A stretch of DNA of 36,397 nt from Myxococcales bacterium (GTDB lineage: Bacteria > Myxococcota > Myxococcia > Myxococcales > Myxococcaceae), in NCBI GenBank assembly GCA_030681895.1, contig JAUXRI010000219.1:1-36397 (forward strand). Direction: 5' to 3'. Made by a program: the position numbers and the translations under genes. The stretch's first letter is position 1; each line of letters begins with the position of its first letter. This document shows, piece after piece, positions 8,032 to 16,904 of the stretch. Under the pieces are notes generated by a model. It was not told where the DNA came from and ran no database searches. It saw nothing but the letters and a program-made list of their open reading frames with translations.

Positions 8032-9429
8032 TCAGTTCACGCACACCGGGCGCGTGCCGCAGCCGCCGACGCCCGCCGCAGGAGCCCACTTCGTCACGTT
8101 GCAGCGCCCCTGCATCGGCACGTCGGCGATGGCGCTGAACGTGTTCGTCGCCGAGAGGTCTGGCCCCGCCTGGTCGGACAGCCAGCCCGAGACGATGCCG
8201 GCTCCGATGAGGTTCCTGAACGTGCAGTTCTTCACGAACGCGTCGTTCGGCCGCCACTCGATGAGCATCAGCCCGCCGACGTTGGTGCCCGGCCCGCAGC
8301 CGAAGCCGTTCGCGCCGGTGAAGCCGCCCGCGTACTCGACGGTGACGTTCTCCATCACGTTGCCGTCGGCCGGGCCGTTGGCCATGTAGACGCCGCCCCA
8401 GTCACCGGCCATCGGCGTCGCCGCCGCAGACGTCAGCAGAATCGGCGCCGCCGTCGTGCCGCGCGCGATCAGCCGCACCGGCGCCATCGACGCCTTGTTT
8501 CCGAGCGTGAGCCCCATGCTGCCCTGGCCCTCCTTCTCGAACTTCATGGTGACGCCCGGCTCGATGGTGAGCGTGAGCGTCGACATCCCCAGGTCGTACA
8601 TGAGGAAGGTGCCGTTGAAGACGTACGGCACGCCGCGGTTCGGGAACGCCTCGTCGACGTCCAGGCGGGTGACGGAGCGGATGTAGATGGCGTCGCGCTT
8701 GTTGCCCGTCAGCACGCTGTCTTTGGGAATGGTGCCGACGCCGCCGGGCTGAATGTCGAGCGGGAAGCCGGTGAGGAACCGCGCGTCAGCTTCGGGCTCG
8801 GCGCCGCTGCCGCTGATGAAGAGCTTCTCGGAGTCGTCGCTGAACGCCGAGTACCCGCGCAGCGTGACACCCTGGCTGCCCGAGTCGCGAATCACGACGT
8901 ACTTCATGCGCAGCTTCTTCTGCAGTGGCTTCGCCTGCGTGCCGCGCGCCTCGATGGCCGCGTTGGTGGACGAGGCGTCTTTGCTGCCGCCGCTGGAGAT
9001 CGCCGTGTACGAGAAGTCGAGGCTGCCGGTCACGTTGACGAAGAAGCTGGCCCAGCGGTCGCCTGCCGTCTCGGCGCGGAACACCACGGGCAGCAGTTTC
9101 GTGCCGTCGAAGGTGCCGTTGGCGACGACCTTGCCTGCCTTGCCAGTGCTGCTGCTGTTGCCGACCGCCAGCTCAGCGCCCTTCTTGAACACCACGACGG
9201 CGCAGGGCTCGAGAGTCAACGTCGCCTCGACGCGCAGCGAGCTCACCACGTGCGGGCTCGCGGCCGCCGTCCACGTCTCGTCGGCAGTCACCGTCGCGGT
9301 GTGCGCCGTGCCCATGCCGGTGAGCGCAGGGCAGTCACCGCGCGCGACGACGTCGTCTGGGGTGATGGTGCGCATGGGCGGTGAACAGGCCAGCAGCGAG
9401 AAGAAGGCAGCAGCGAGCAGGTGGCGCAT
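8032..9429 (-). CDS. Beta-helix lipoprotein
   Basis: A 465-residue lipoprotein; the signal MRHLLAAAFFSLLAC puts the lipidated Cys at 15. The mature protein has repeated right-handed beta-helix rungs: SLRVEATLTLEPCAVVVFKK, LRMKYVVIRDSG, LTLTIEPGVTMKFEKEG, MENVTVEYAGGF and AFVKNCTFRN. It broadly resembles the lipoprotein at 2597-3952 in fold and in the LTIEPGT phrase, but is not close to it. Several cysteines near the C-terminus (GFGCGPGTN, QGRCNVTKW, VGGCGTRPVCVN) may form disulfides. The kinase gene follows by about 70 bases on the same strand. No catalytic motif is recognised; a structural or surface-binding role is inferred. Confidence 0.85.
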   Translation of the reverse strand: MRHLLAAAFFSLLACSPPMRTITPDDVVARGDCPALTGMGTAHTATVTADETWTAAASPHVVSSLRVEATLTLEPCAVVVFKKGAELAVGNSSSTGKAGKVVANGTFDGTKLLPVVFRAETAGDRWASFFVNVTGSLDFSYTAISSGGSKDASSTNAAIEARGTQAKPLQKKLRMKYVVIRDSGSQGVTLRGYSAFSDDSEKLFISGSGAEPEADARFLTGFPLDIQPGGVGTIPKDSVLTGNKRDAIYIRSVTRLDVDEAFPNRGVPYVFNGTFLMYDLGMSTLTLTIEPGVTMKFEKEGQGSMGLTLGNKASMAPVRLIARGTTAAPILLTSAAATPMAGDWGGVYMANGPADGNVMENVTVEYAGGFTGANGFGCGPGTNVGGLMLIEWRPNDAFVKNCTFRNLIGAGIVSGWLSDQAGPDLSATNTFSAIADVPMQGRCNVTKWAPAAGVGGCGTRPVCVN

Positions 9430-9577
9430 GGAGAGGCTCCCGGGTGAAACGACGAGTGACGGTGAACTCCGTCGAGCGCTCGCTGTCCAGCACTGACGAA
9501 GGCCAGCGGAGAGGGCGTGTCCACCGGCGCCGCATCGGCGAGACTTCGCGCTTCACGATGCGCTGGTGAGGAGTTGC

Positions 9578-10075
9578 ATGGCAGTCACGCTGATTGGAGA
9601 AGGGCCCGGGTTGCGCGTCGGTGCGCTGGGCTCGTTGCTGGTGATGCACTTCGACGGTCGAGGCACGCTGGAAGCGCTCGACGTGCTCGACGCCGCCGAG
9701 GCGAAGCACGCCGCTCGGTTTCCGAAGTTCTCGACGCTGGTGGTGGTGAGCGGCGTGAAGCTCGAGTCTCCGGCTCCGGGCGTTCGCGAGCGGTCTGCGG
9801 CGCTCGACGCGAAGTACGACGCGCACGTCGTCGGCTCGGCCATCGTCGTGCAGTCGAAGGGCATGGCGGCCGTCATCGCGCGCAGCTTCATCGCGACGTG
9901 GGCGCTCTTCACGAAGCGTCAGGCGCCGACGAAGACGTTTCGCGACGTGAGCGAGGCCGTCACGTGGCTCGCGAGCCTCGAGGGTCAGCCGCCGGGCCTG
10001 CCGTTCGATTCGCAGGTGGCCGCCGCCGTCACGGCCTTCGTCGAGCCGCACGGACAGAAGAAGTCGGCGCCCTGA
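9578..10075 (+). CDS. Small STAS/SpoIIAA-like domain protein (tentative)
   Basis: A 165-residue soluble protein. The ATG at 9578 is preferred to the GTG at 9566 because AGGAG sits 5 bases before it. It has no signal peptide or membrane segment. The alternation of strands and helices (LLVMHFDGRGT, a helix with AAEAKHAARFP, STLVVVSGVKL, a long central helix, then KTFRDVSEAVTWLASLE near the end) resembles STAS/SpoIIAA-like proteins of unknown role found in many myxobacterial genomes, where an aspartate-rich phrase and a C-terminal ...EAxxWL helix recur. That assignment is by pattern only and uncertain. It converges on the TIGR02996 gene with 7 bases between stops and faces the beta-helix gene across a 148-base divergent gap. 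Confidence 0.75.
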   Translation: MAVTLIGEGPGLRVGALGSLLVMHFDGRGTLEALDVLDAAEAKHAARFPKFSTLVVVSGVKLESPAPGVRERSAALDAKYDAHVVGSAIVVQSKGMAAVIARSFIATWALFTKRQAPTKTFRDVSEAVTWLASLEGQPPGLPFDSQVAAAVTAFVEPHGQKKSAP

Positions 10076-10082
10076 CGCGACG

Positions 10083-11957
10083 TCAGCGAAGCCGTGAGCG
10101 CTCGAGTGATGTTGCCAGCACTCGCGGGTTGGCCGTCAGCACCTCGAAGCGTGTTCCCCAGGCCGACTTCAGCTTCGCGAGTTGCTCGTCGTCGGGAGGC
10201 GCGAGGGGCACGGACAGGGGGCTGACGTGAAACGGAGCGAACGACAGCGTGTCGATGCCGGGCACTGCGCCAAGCGCGAGCACGGCGTCGAACTCGAGCC
10301 GGCTGAAGTCGGCGTGTGCGCTCCAGCGGTCACCCGTGCGTTCGAGGAAGAGGGAGCGGCTCAGCCGAACCCGCTGCAGTGACGACGCCGTCCACGTCGC
10401 GAGGCACGCGGTGACGATGGCCGCGGCGAACGAGGTGCGCAGCTCGAGCTCCCGCACCTGCCCCAGCACCCGCGAGACCGCCGCGACCTGGACTGCGCTC
10501 GAGTTGCCCAGGCCGAGCGTGTCGACGGACACCCCAGCGATGCGCTCCGCCGTCGGCGCCCAGCCGAAGCCCACCCGCTTCAGGCGTGGCAGCCGTGCGA
10601 GCACCGAAGGCAGAATTCCGTCGCGGAGCTGACTCTGCAGGTCGAGCCGTTCGAGCTTCTGCAGGCCCGTCAGCCAGTCGAACTCGGTGAGCTGTTCGTT
10701 CACCGCCAGCCGCAGCTCGACCAGGCCCGTGAACTTCGCGAGCGCCTCGAGCTCGATGGGCCCGCCCGTCATCAGGTGCATCACTTCGAGTGCCGGGAAC
10801 CGCTCGGGCACGTCGGTGCGGAACGGCTCGCCGTGCAAGTAGTGGAATGAGACGGCCTTCCAAGGACGCGGCTCATCTCCGAGCAGCGCGCGGTTGTCGG
10901 TCGAGAGGTTGGTCACGCTTCGAATGCGGCGCATCACCTCGTGGTCGACCAGGGCTCGCAGCATCTTCCCCGAGGCGCCGTTGGGCAGGCCCATCGACTC
11001 GACGGTGGCCCAGGCTGGCAGGCCGACGACGCGCTTGAGGTTGGTGACCGACAGGCTGACGTCGGCGGGAAAGCCACGCCGGGGAATGCAGGTGGCGGCG
11101 CCCGACAGCGGCAGCTCCCACTTGGCGCGGCGCTTCGAGTCGGCGAGGAGTTGCTGCTCGCGGAGCAACATCTCGAGCGTGCCGCGGCCTGCGGCGCGAT
11201 GGACCTGCAACGAGATGAACTCCCCGCGCTCGTCGGCCCGCTCGCTCAGCAGGTCGGCAAAGACGAGCCGTGGTCCATCGTCGTCGGGGCTCGCGTACAC
11301 CGCGCTCAGCAGCTCGTCGTCGCTCTGCTTGGCGCGTTTCGCCTCGCTGGCGGTCTGCTCCGTCGCGCGCTTCTCGGTCTCGAAGAGCCGCTCCAACTCG
11401 GTGAGGCGGGCCTCGTCGGCGCTGGAGAGCTTCGGCACCTCGACGTCGGCGAGCTTCTGCGCGGCGCGTGCACAGTGCCCGGCGATGACCTCACCGATGC
11501 TGGTGTCGATGATGGCTTTGTACCGGGTCGAGAGGCTCTCGAGGCCCATCTTCGCGCGCACGTCCTTCGAGGCCACCAGCACCTCGAGGCAGGCCTTGAA
11601 GAAGGGCAGGGCGGTGCCCGCGCGCCACGGAGGGTTCTCGAGCACGCGCAGCAGACCCGAGACGACGCGTGGGTCCTTCCGTTTCCCGAGCAACGTCACC
11701 CGCTCCGCGCCGATCGCCGACTTCACGCCCTTCACGAAGGCCGCGAGGAGTCTGGGCACGTCGAGCACGTCATTCTTCGCCTCGAGCTCGAACCAGCCCC
11801 TGGTGTCGACAGCTTTGCCCGATGACCCGATGACGTGACGTGGCGTCGCCGTCTCGAGCCGGTTGGAGGCCCACTCCGCGAGCTGCGCCCACCGCGGGTG
11901 CGTCGTCTTGCGGTACCGCTCGATGGCTTCCGTGAGGAGCTGGAGGTCGTTGCTCAC
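10083..11957 (-). CDS. TIGR02996-domain protein with leucine-rich-like repeats
   Basis: About 624 residues if read from the GTG at 11957; a TTG at 11969 would add four residues, and neither start has a clear ribosome site. The centre, near residues 213-251, holds a textbook TIGR02996 repeat-companion domain: DDELLSAVYASPDDDGPRLV then FADLLSERADERGEFISLQ. The C-terminal half has irregular leucine-rich repeats (LEVMHLMTGGPIELEALAKF, LVELRLAVNEQL, LERLDLQSQL, VRELELRTSF). The N-terminal 200 residues are helical and unrecognised, followed by a charged coiled-coil-like segment. The family is abundant in Myxococcota and Planctomycetes and has no established biochemical role; protein binding by the repeats is inferred. 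A shorter relative lies at 21145-22140. Confidence 0.85.
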   Translation of the reverse strand: MSNDLQLLTEAIERYRKTTHPRWAQLAEWASNRLETATPRHVIGSSGKAVDTRGWFELEAKNDVLDVPRLLAAFVKGVKSAIGAERVTLLGKRKDPRVVSGLLRVLENPPWRAGTALPFFKACLEVLVASKDVRAKMGLESLSTRYKAIIDTSIGEVIAGHCARAAQKLADVEVPKLSSADEARLTELERLFETEKRATEQTASEAKRAKQSDDELLSAVYASPDDDGPRLVFADLLSERADERGEFISLQVHRAAGRGTLEMLLREQQLLADSKRRAKWELPLSGAATCIPRRGFPADVSLSVTNLKRVVGLPAWATVESMGLPNGASGKMLRALVDHEVMRRIRSVTNLSTDNRALLGDEPRPWKAVSFHYLHGEPFRTDVPERFPALEVMHLMTGGPIELEALAKFTGLVELRLAVNEQLTEFDWLTGLQKLERLDLQSQLRDGILPSVLARLPRLKRVGFGWAPTAERIAGVSVDTLGLGNSSAVQVAAVSRVLGQVRELELRTSFAAAIVTACLATWTASSLQRVRLSRSLFLERTGDRWSAHADFSRLEFDAVLALGAVPGIDTLSFAPFHVSPLSVPLAPPDDEQLAKLKSAWGTRFEVLTANPRVLATSLERSRLR

Positions 11958-12045
11958 GTGGCCACTCAAGCGTCGGCACTTCGTGAAGTCACGTTCGCCC
12001 GAGCCGCCGCAACGCGATCATCGACGAGCTGATCTACACTTTCGA

Positions 12046-12903
12046 ATGCGAAGATATCGGTTCGTCCTTCTCGTCCTCGCCGCAGCGGCACCAGGATGTG
12101 GCCCGTCCGCCGGCCAGGGGAAGAACCTGATTGGGAGCTGGCAAGGCACGGTGCAATCGTCGCGCGTGCAGAACTTCGTTCTCGTTCCGTTCGAGCAGGT
12201 CTTTCAAGGGACCCGCGAGACGTGGATGATCGAGCAGTGCGGCGGTGAGCTCCACGCCCTGGTGACCTTTGGCTGCATCATCGGCCTCAAGGCGCTCTCA
12301 GCCGACGAAGCCGAAGTCGTGCCTGACTTCCCCTGCGACCTCACCGAAGGCTCCGCCACCGTGCACATGCGCACCACGGGAGGCTCGGTGAAACGGTCGG
12401 ACGGGGGGCTCGCGGCAAGCGTGAGTTGGCGGGGCCAGGAGCCTGTCAGCCAGGGGAACGTGCAGGCCGACTACAACGCCCAGTTGACGGCGAGCTCGCC
12501 GGGGAAAGACCGCTCGACGGTGGCGTTGTGCGGCGCGCAAGCCTCGCCTGCTCCGCCTGACGACTACTCGATTCTCGGAGGCTGCGCCGCGCGCCAGTTC
12601 GTCGATCGCACCGCAGCCGACGCGGAGAGAGTCGTGACGTACGACCAGACGAATGGGTTTCAACCCCGATGTCTGCGTATCGGCCCGGGCCAGGCCGCGG
12701 TCTTCAGCGGCAACTTCCGGACAGACTCGCTGTTCCCGGGCACCGCGGACCAGAGCCTCGCTGGCACCGCGCCCAACCCCATCAAGGCCATCTTCGTCCC
12801 CGACATGCGTCGCGTCGAGTTTCCTCAGACTGGCGACTTCATCTACCACTGCACCAACTGCCCACAGCTGAGCAGCTCGATCGGGATGGTGAGAGTGCGC
12901 TGA
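12046..12903 (+). CDS. Lipoprotein with a degenerate cupredoxin (plastocyanin-like) domain
   Basis: A 285-residue lipoprotein starting at the ATG at 12046; the signal MRRYRFVLLVLAAAAPGC is lipidated at Cys18. The middle part (30-180) is an unrecognised beta domain with several cysteines. The last 100 residues follow the plastocyanin-like pattern of myxobacterial copper proteins: FQPRCLRIGPGQAAVFSGNF, then NPI, FPQTGDFIYHC and a final GMVRV. The copper site is altered, however. The usual His-Pro-Leu is TDSL (226-229), and the His expected two residues beyond the ligand Cys269 is Cys272 (CTNC). Only Cys269 and Met281 remain, so blue-copper electron transfer is doubtful. The 938-residue lipoprotein follows by 42 bases. 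Confidence 0.8.
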   Translation: MRRYRFVLLVLAAAAPGCGPSAGQGKNLIGSWQGTVQSSRVQNFVLVPFEQVFQGTRETWMIEQCGGELHALVTFGCIIGLKALSADEAEVVPDFPCDLTEGSATVHMRTTGGSVKRSDGGLAASVSWRGQEPVSQGNVQADYNAQLTASSPGKDRSTVALCGAQASPAPPDDYSILGGCAARQFVDRTAADAERVVTYDQTNGFQPRCLRIGPGQAAVFSGNFRTDSLFPGTADQSLAGTAPNPIKAIFVPDMRRVEFPQTGDFIYHCTNCPQLSSSIGMVRVR

Positions 12904-12945
12904 GCCGCGCCTTTCTTCGTCCTGCCGGGCGCTCTACGGTGGCTC

Positions 12946-15762
12946 GTGCGCACAAATCGACGAGCCGCAGCCCTGCCATTCGCGACGACGGCTCTGTTGA
13001 TGCTCGCGTGTGGAGCGCCTGCCTGCCAGCCCGGCGAGGTTCCCATGGGGGCCAGGTTCACGTTCACGGATCAAGGCTCCGGCACCGCGAACACCGCGCC
13101 GCTCGACCCTCTGAGAGATGGCACCCTTCGCGGCGGCCTGCTGCTCGACGGCACCGTCGACCTCCCGACGGGGCGGGCCCGGCGCGTCATCGAGCTGACG
13201 ACGAACGAGGTCACCTATGTCCTCGAGACGAAGGTGGGCTTGTTCATTGGCGGCGGCCAGCTCGACGGCATTCTCGAAGCCCCCGTCTTGCTCGTGCCCA
13301 CCACCGTTCGCGTCGGCATGAAATGGGAAGTGCGACTGAAGGACGACAAGGTCGCGTACACGTTTGAGGTCGTCAGTCGAACCGAGGCAGTTCCCTCTGC
13401 GTTCGGGAAGACCACCCAGTGGGCGATTTCACAGAAGGACAGCACAGGGTCGGCGACCACTCGTGTGTATGCCGAGGGAATCGGCATCGCAGAGAGCGCT
13501 GGCGGGTACGCGGTGATTCCACTCGAAACCCCCGACCCCGAACCGAGCACGGCCCCCAGAGTCGCCATCGAGCTGATGCCACGCATCAACGGCGACTTCT
13601 CCCCGACTGCTGCGAGTGGTGCGTCCATCTCGATGGTGAGAACGGCAGGTCGCGACGCCGTGCTGATGTACGACAACGAAGCCGCGAATGGCGACGCGGC
13701 CGTGTGTCTCAGGATCAGCGCGGCTGGCGCGTCACCGCTCGTGGCGCTCAATGGCGTTCCGTACAAGCGGCTGGGACCCGAGCAGTGCCAGAGCACCACG
13801 AGGGTGCCCACGAACGGGGCCAGCAGCCTTCAGCTCGGCGGTCACGCCAGCGGCGCGTTCGTCGAAGCAGACGGCCACGTCTCGTGGATTCCGAGAAAAC
13901 GCGGAAAGGTGACGCAGTCGGGGCTCACGGCCGTCGACAGCCCTGGTTCGACGCTGACGGCGCGCGCCCTCGTGCCGGGCGACGACGGAGGTGTTCGCTT
14001 TCTGTTTCAGCAGGGCCCGGGCAGCGATGCCGTCAAGCTTGGAGGCACCGAGTACCTCTTCGGCACTTCGACTCAGACCGAGCTGCAGCTGCCCGACACG
14101 TTCTTTTCGCTCACCGCAGGCGTCGCCTTCATCTCTCCATTGACGAGCGATGAAGGAGACCGCGGCTCGCTCCTGGTGCGAACCGACGACGAGATGTTGT
14201 GGCTGGTGCAGGTCTCCTCGGCGGGAATGACGACGCCCGTGCAGCTGGGCCGGCTCGGAGGCAACCTCTCGGTCCAGGCGACCCAGGCCGGTCACGAGAT
14301 TCTGCGCGTGACCTCGGACGGCCAGATCGATCGGCTGCATTTGAGGGCTGGGCACTTGTCGCTCGAGCCACTGGCCAGGGTCGACGTTCCGGCTCACACG
14401 TACGCTGATGCCGCCTTCCTCTTTCGCGACCCGGCCGGAGACTTTCTGGTGCTTGCGATGTTCGAACACGCTGCCGAATCGAAAGGGAACGGCTTCAGGC
14501 TGTTTCAGTCGGTCGGGGCGGTGGCGGGCTCAGCGACGCGAACGGCGCTCCCGCCACGAGTCTCGATGACCTCGGCGGGTGCAAATGGCGACCAGCTCAT
14601 CTGTCTGCCACCTGGTGGCGAGCCGATCTCGACGAGCGGGTGGACGCTGGGTGACGCCCCTGTCGGCGCGGCGCTCCACGTCACTCCGGGAGGCCGCTGT
14701 GTGCTGCTGGTGAGAGGGCCTGGGCAGCTCGGCTCGTCCTCACAGAACCTCGCGCACGACACCGTCACCGGCGCGTTGCCCGGCGTTGGTCGCGTGGCCC
14801 TCATCGGCCTCGCGAGCGGTGGCCCGGTGAATTCACACGCCCCCGGCGTGCCCCACCTGCTCGCGCCGCTCAAGGACGGCACGGTGGCCCACCCGTCGCG
14901 GAAGTATGGGCGCGGCATCGTCGCGCTCGAACCGCGAGCGCTCGCAACACGGTCGCCCATGGCAGACCTCTACGGAGACCTGCTCGCGATGTCTCTCAAC
15001 CCGCCCTTCATCGACCTGCGCGGTGATGGCTTGTGGGGCGCTCGGAGTTCATTTGCGCCCAACGGGACCGATGTCGTCCGTTTCGGCTCGGAGTTCTTCC
15101 ACCGCACCTACGCTGGTGGGAGCGTCGAGCTGCGCGGCGTCTCCGAGAAGGGCGGGCTTCTCGTCTCGCTCCAGGACGGCCCTGGCCTGCCCTCGCACTG
15201 GGCGCGGCAGACCACCGCGGCCGCAAACGTCGACCTGCCAGACCCTCCAACCGGCGGCACGTACGCGATTGAATTGAAGGACGGCACGCTGTGCGGTGAT
15301 TTGTTCGACCCTTCAGTCGACATGGTGAGCAAGTACTTCTGCAGGGCCGTTGACGGTCGCGTTCGCATGGCGCCCGCCACCAACGACTCTCACTTTTCAT
15401 CTGCCATTCCGCTGCGGGGAGCCCTGCCGCTGGCCGATGGCTCGCTCCTCGTTACCGGCTGGAAACAGCTCTACCGGTTCAACACCACCGCGATGACGAG
15501 CTCGGTGTTCCTCGAGGGGCAGCTCTGGCTGGGCGTGGGCAGTAACGGCTCGGTGTGGGGCGCGACCGTGGCCGCGGACGGCGCCATCGCGCTCTACTCG
15601 TTGGAGCCGTCGGGACCGCGGCTCCTCACAAGGCCTGGCGACTACAAGATGCCATCAGAAGGCGTTGCGGCGGCGTACCAACTGGTCGTCGCTGACGACG
15701 TCATCGCGGTCGTCAGCAAGAGCATTGATTTGTACATGGTTCGCATTCCGCGCCCGAGATAG
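12946..15762 (+). CDS. Large lipoprotein of unknown function
   Basis: A 938-residue lipoprotein. The GTG at 12946 is chosen because it alone gives the whole signal peptide (MRTNRRAAALPFATTALLML) before the lipobox Cys22. I do not recognise any named domain. The first 200 residues are beta-rich (ARRVIELTTNEVTYVLETKV, VRVGMKWEVRLKDDKVAYTF). The remainder has many short strand-turn-strand phrases with Asp-Gly turns (EADGHVSWIPRKR, VTSDGQIDRLHLRAGH, LKDGTVAHPSRKYG, GSNGSVWGATVAADG) that suggest one or more beta-propellers, as in fact-type surface proteins. It follows the cupredoxin-like lipoprotein by 42 bases in the same direction and probably shares its transcript. Outer-membrane or surface location is inferred from the lipid anchor. 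Confidence 0.8.
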   Translation: MRTNRRAAALPFATTALLMLACGAPACQPGEVPMGARFTFTDQGSGTANTAPLDPLRDGTLRGGLLLDGTVDLPTGRARRVIELTTNEVTYVLETKVGLFIGGGQLDGILEAPVLLVPTTVRVGMKWEVRLKDDKVAYTFEVVSRTEAVPSAFGKTTQWAISQKDSTGSATTRVYAEGIGIAESAGGYAVIPLETPDPEPSTAPRVAIELMPRINGDFSPTAASGASISMVRTAGRDAVLMYDNEAANGDAAVCLRISAAGASPLVALNGVPYKRLGPEQCQSTTRVPTNGASSLQLGGHASGAFVEADGHVSWIPRKRGKVTQSGLTAVDSPGSTLTARALVPGDDGGVRFLFQQGPGSDAVKLGGTEYLFGTSTQTELQLPDTFFSLTAGVAFISPLTSDEGDRGSLLVRTDDEMLWLVQVSSAGMTTPVQLGRLGGNLSVQATQAGHEILRVTSDGQIDRLHLRAGHLSLEPLARVDVPAHTYADAAFLFRDPAGDFLVLAMFEHAAESKGNGFRLFQSVGAVAGSATRTALPPRVSMTSAGANGDQLICLPPGGEPISTSGWTLGDAPVGAALHVTPGGRCVLLVRGPGQLGSSSQNLAHDTVTGALPGVGRVALIGLASGGPVNSHAPGVPHLLAPLKDGTVAHPSRKYGRGIVALEPRALATRSPMADLYGDLLAMSLNPPFIDLRGDGLWGARSSFAPNGTDVVRFGSEFFHRTYAGGSVELRGVSEKGGLLVSLQDGPGLPSHWARQTTAAANVDLPDPPTGGTYAIELKDGTLCGDLFDPSVDMVSKYFCRAVDGRVRMAPATNDSHFSSAIPLRGALPLADGSLLVTGWKQLYRFNTTAMTSSVFLEGQLWLGVGSNGSVWGATVAADGAIALYSLEPSGPRLLTRPGDYKMPSEGVAAAYQLVVADDVIAVVSKSIDLYMVRIPRPR

Positions 15763-15980
15763 TCGACCTTCAGCAGCCTGCGTCCCGGTCGGCGCTCGAG
15801 CAGAAGGGCGCCGCCACCCACCGCACCGTCCTCGGGTCCCGTGAACTTCACCCACCGCGTCGCTCGAGGGTCGGCGCGAACCACATGTCGTTCCTGGACG
15901 ACCCCACCTGCGGCTTCACTTGCGTGGCCTGCGGCGCCGGCACCGACGTCTTGGCGAGAGAGGCGTGTTGAGGTGCCTGC

Positions 15981-16898
15981 ATGAAGACCGTCACCGTCAT
16001 CGGAGCAGGCGCCGTGGGCGTCGCGTGCACCAACGCCATCCTCAATCTCGAGGTCGCCGAGCGGGTCTCGCTCCACGACATGGACGCGGGCAAAGCCGAA
16101 GGCGAAGCCCTGGACTTCGCGCACGTCGCGCCGATGTTGGGACACACCCAGGTGGATGGTGGCGGCATGGACCGGCTGGAGACGAGTGGAGACATCTGCG
16201 TCATCACGGCTGGCGTGAAGCAGCGGCCGGGAGAGAACCGGCTTCAGCTCGTCGACCGGAACCTCGAAGCGCTCGACGCCATCGCCACGCAGCTCGAGAA
16301 GAAGGGCCTGCCGCGCATCGCCCTCGTGGTGACGAACCCCGTCGACGTGATGACGTTCGCGCTCCTGAAGCGATGGCAGTCGAAGGGCGTCGCGGTGCTC
16401 GGCACGGGAACGCTGCTCGACAGCATGCGCCTGCGCGCGACCCTGGCGCGGTGGCTCGACGTCTCAGGTGAGAGCGTTCACGCCTGGGTGGTGGGGGAAC
16501 ACGGAGACTCGTCGGTGCCGCTCCTCGACTCGGCGCGTGTCGCTGGCCAGAGTCTGCCGGCCTACTGCGAGCGCCGTGGCGTCCCGTTCACCGGTGAGGA
16601 GCGAAGCCGGCTCGTCGACGGACTGCGCGGCGCGGCGGGCGAGGTGATTCGGAAGAAGGGCGCGACGTGTCACGCGATTGGGCTGGTGACGGCGCGGCTC
16701 GTCTCGGCGCTGCTCGCTGACGAAGGCGTCATCTTGCCGGTGTCTGCGAGCGTCGATGGCGTCTGCGCGGGGGTTCCGGCTCGCATCGGCGGCGCGGGCG
16801 CCCAGGTGCTGGGGTGGCCAGACCTGAGCGCGCTCGAGCGCAGTCAGCTCGACACGAGCCTCTCGGTTCTGCGGGAGGCGTGTTCCCGGGTTCGCTGA
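15981..16898 (+). CDS. ldh: L-lactate dehydrogenase
   Basis: This 305-residue enzyme interconverts L-lactate and pyruvate with NAD(H) in the cytoplasm. The Rossmann start is VTVIGAGAVG (5-13), with Asp33/Asp35 ending strand two as expected for NAD. The mobile loop reads KQRPGENR: Gln81 stands at the position that separates lactate from malate dehydrogenases (Gln for lactate, Arg for malate), and Arg87 is the catalytic loop arginine. Asn119 (VTNPVDVMT), Arg150 in GTGTLLDSMRLR (the substrate-carboxylate arginine) and the catalytic His174 in GEHGDSS are all present. The length is slightly under the usual 310-330. The gene stands alone: 218 bases separate it from the upstream lipoprotein, and it converges on the Spy-like gene with 6 bases between stops. 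Confidence 0.9.
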   Translation: MKTVTVIGAGAVGVACTNAILNLEVAERVSLHDMDAGKAEGEALDFAHVAPMLGHTQVDGGGMDRLETSGDICVITAGVKQRPGENRLQLVDRNLEALDAIATQLEKKGLPRIALVVTNPVDVMTFALLKRWQSKGVAVLGTGTLLDSMRLRATLARWLDVSGESVHAWVVGEHGDSSVPLLDSARVAGQSLPAYCERRGVPFTGEERSRLVDGLRGAAGEVIRKKGATCHAIGLVTARLVSALLADEGVILPVSASVDGVCAGVPARIGGAGAQVLGWPDLSALERSQLDTSLSVLREACSRVR

Positions 16899-16904
16899 AG
16901 TCCT

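Noticed and set aside
15763..15982. Two minus-strand fragments (for instance RWVKFTGPEDGAVGGGALLL) that look protein-like across the gap before ldh.
   Set aside because: They lie in different frames, neither has a good start, and one start codon coincides with the ldh ATG. They could be a decayed gene, but nothing recognisable supports it.
15981..16898. Malate dehydrogenase as an alternative for the dehydrogenase gene.
   Set aside because: The loop residue that sets substrate choice is Gln81, as in lactate dehydrogenases; malate enzymes have Arg there.
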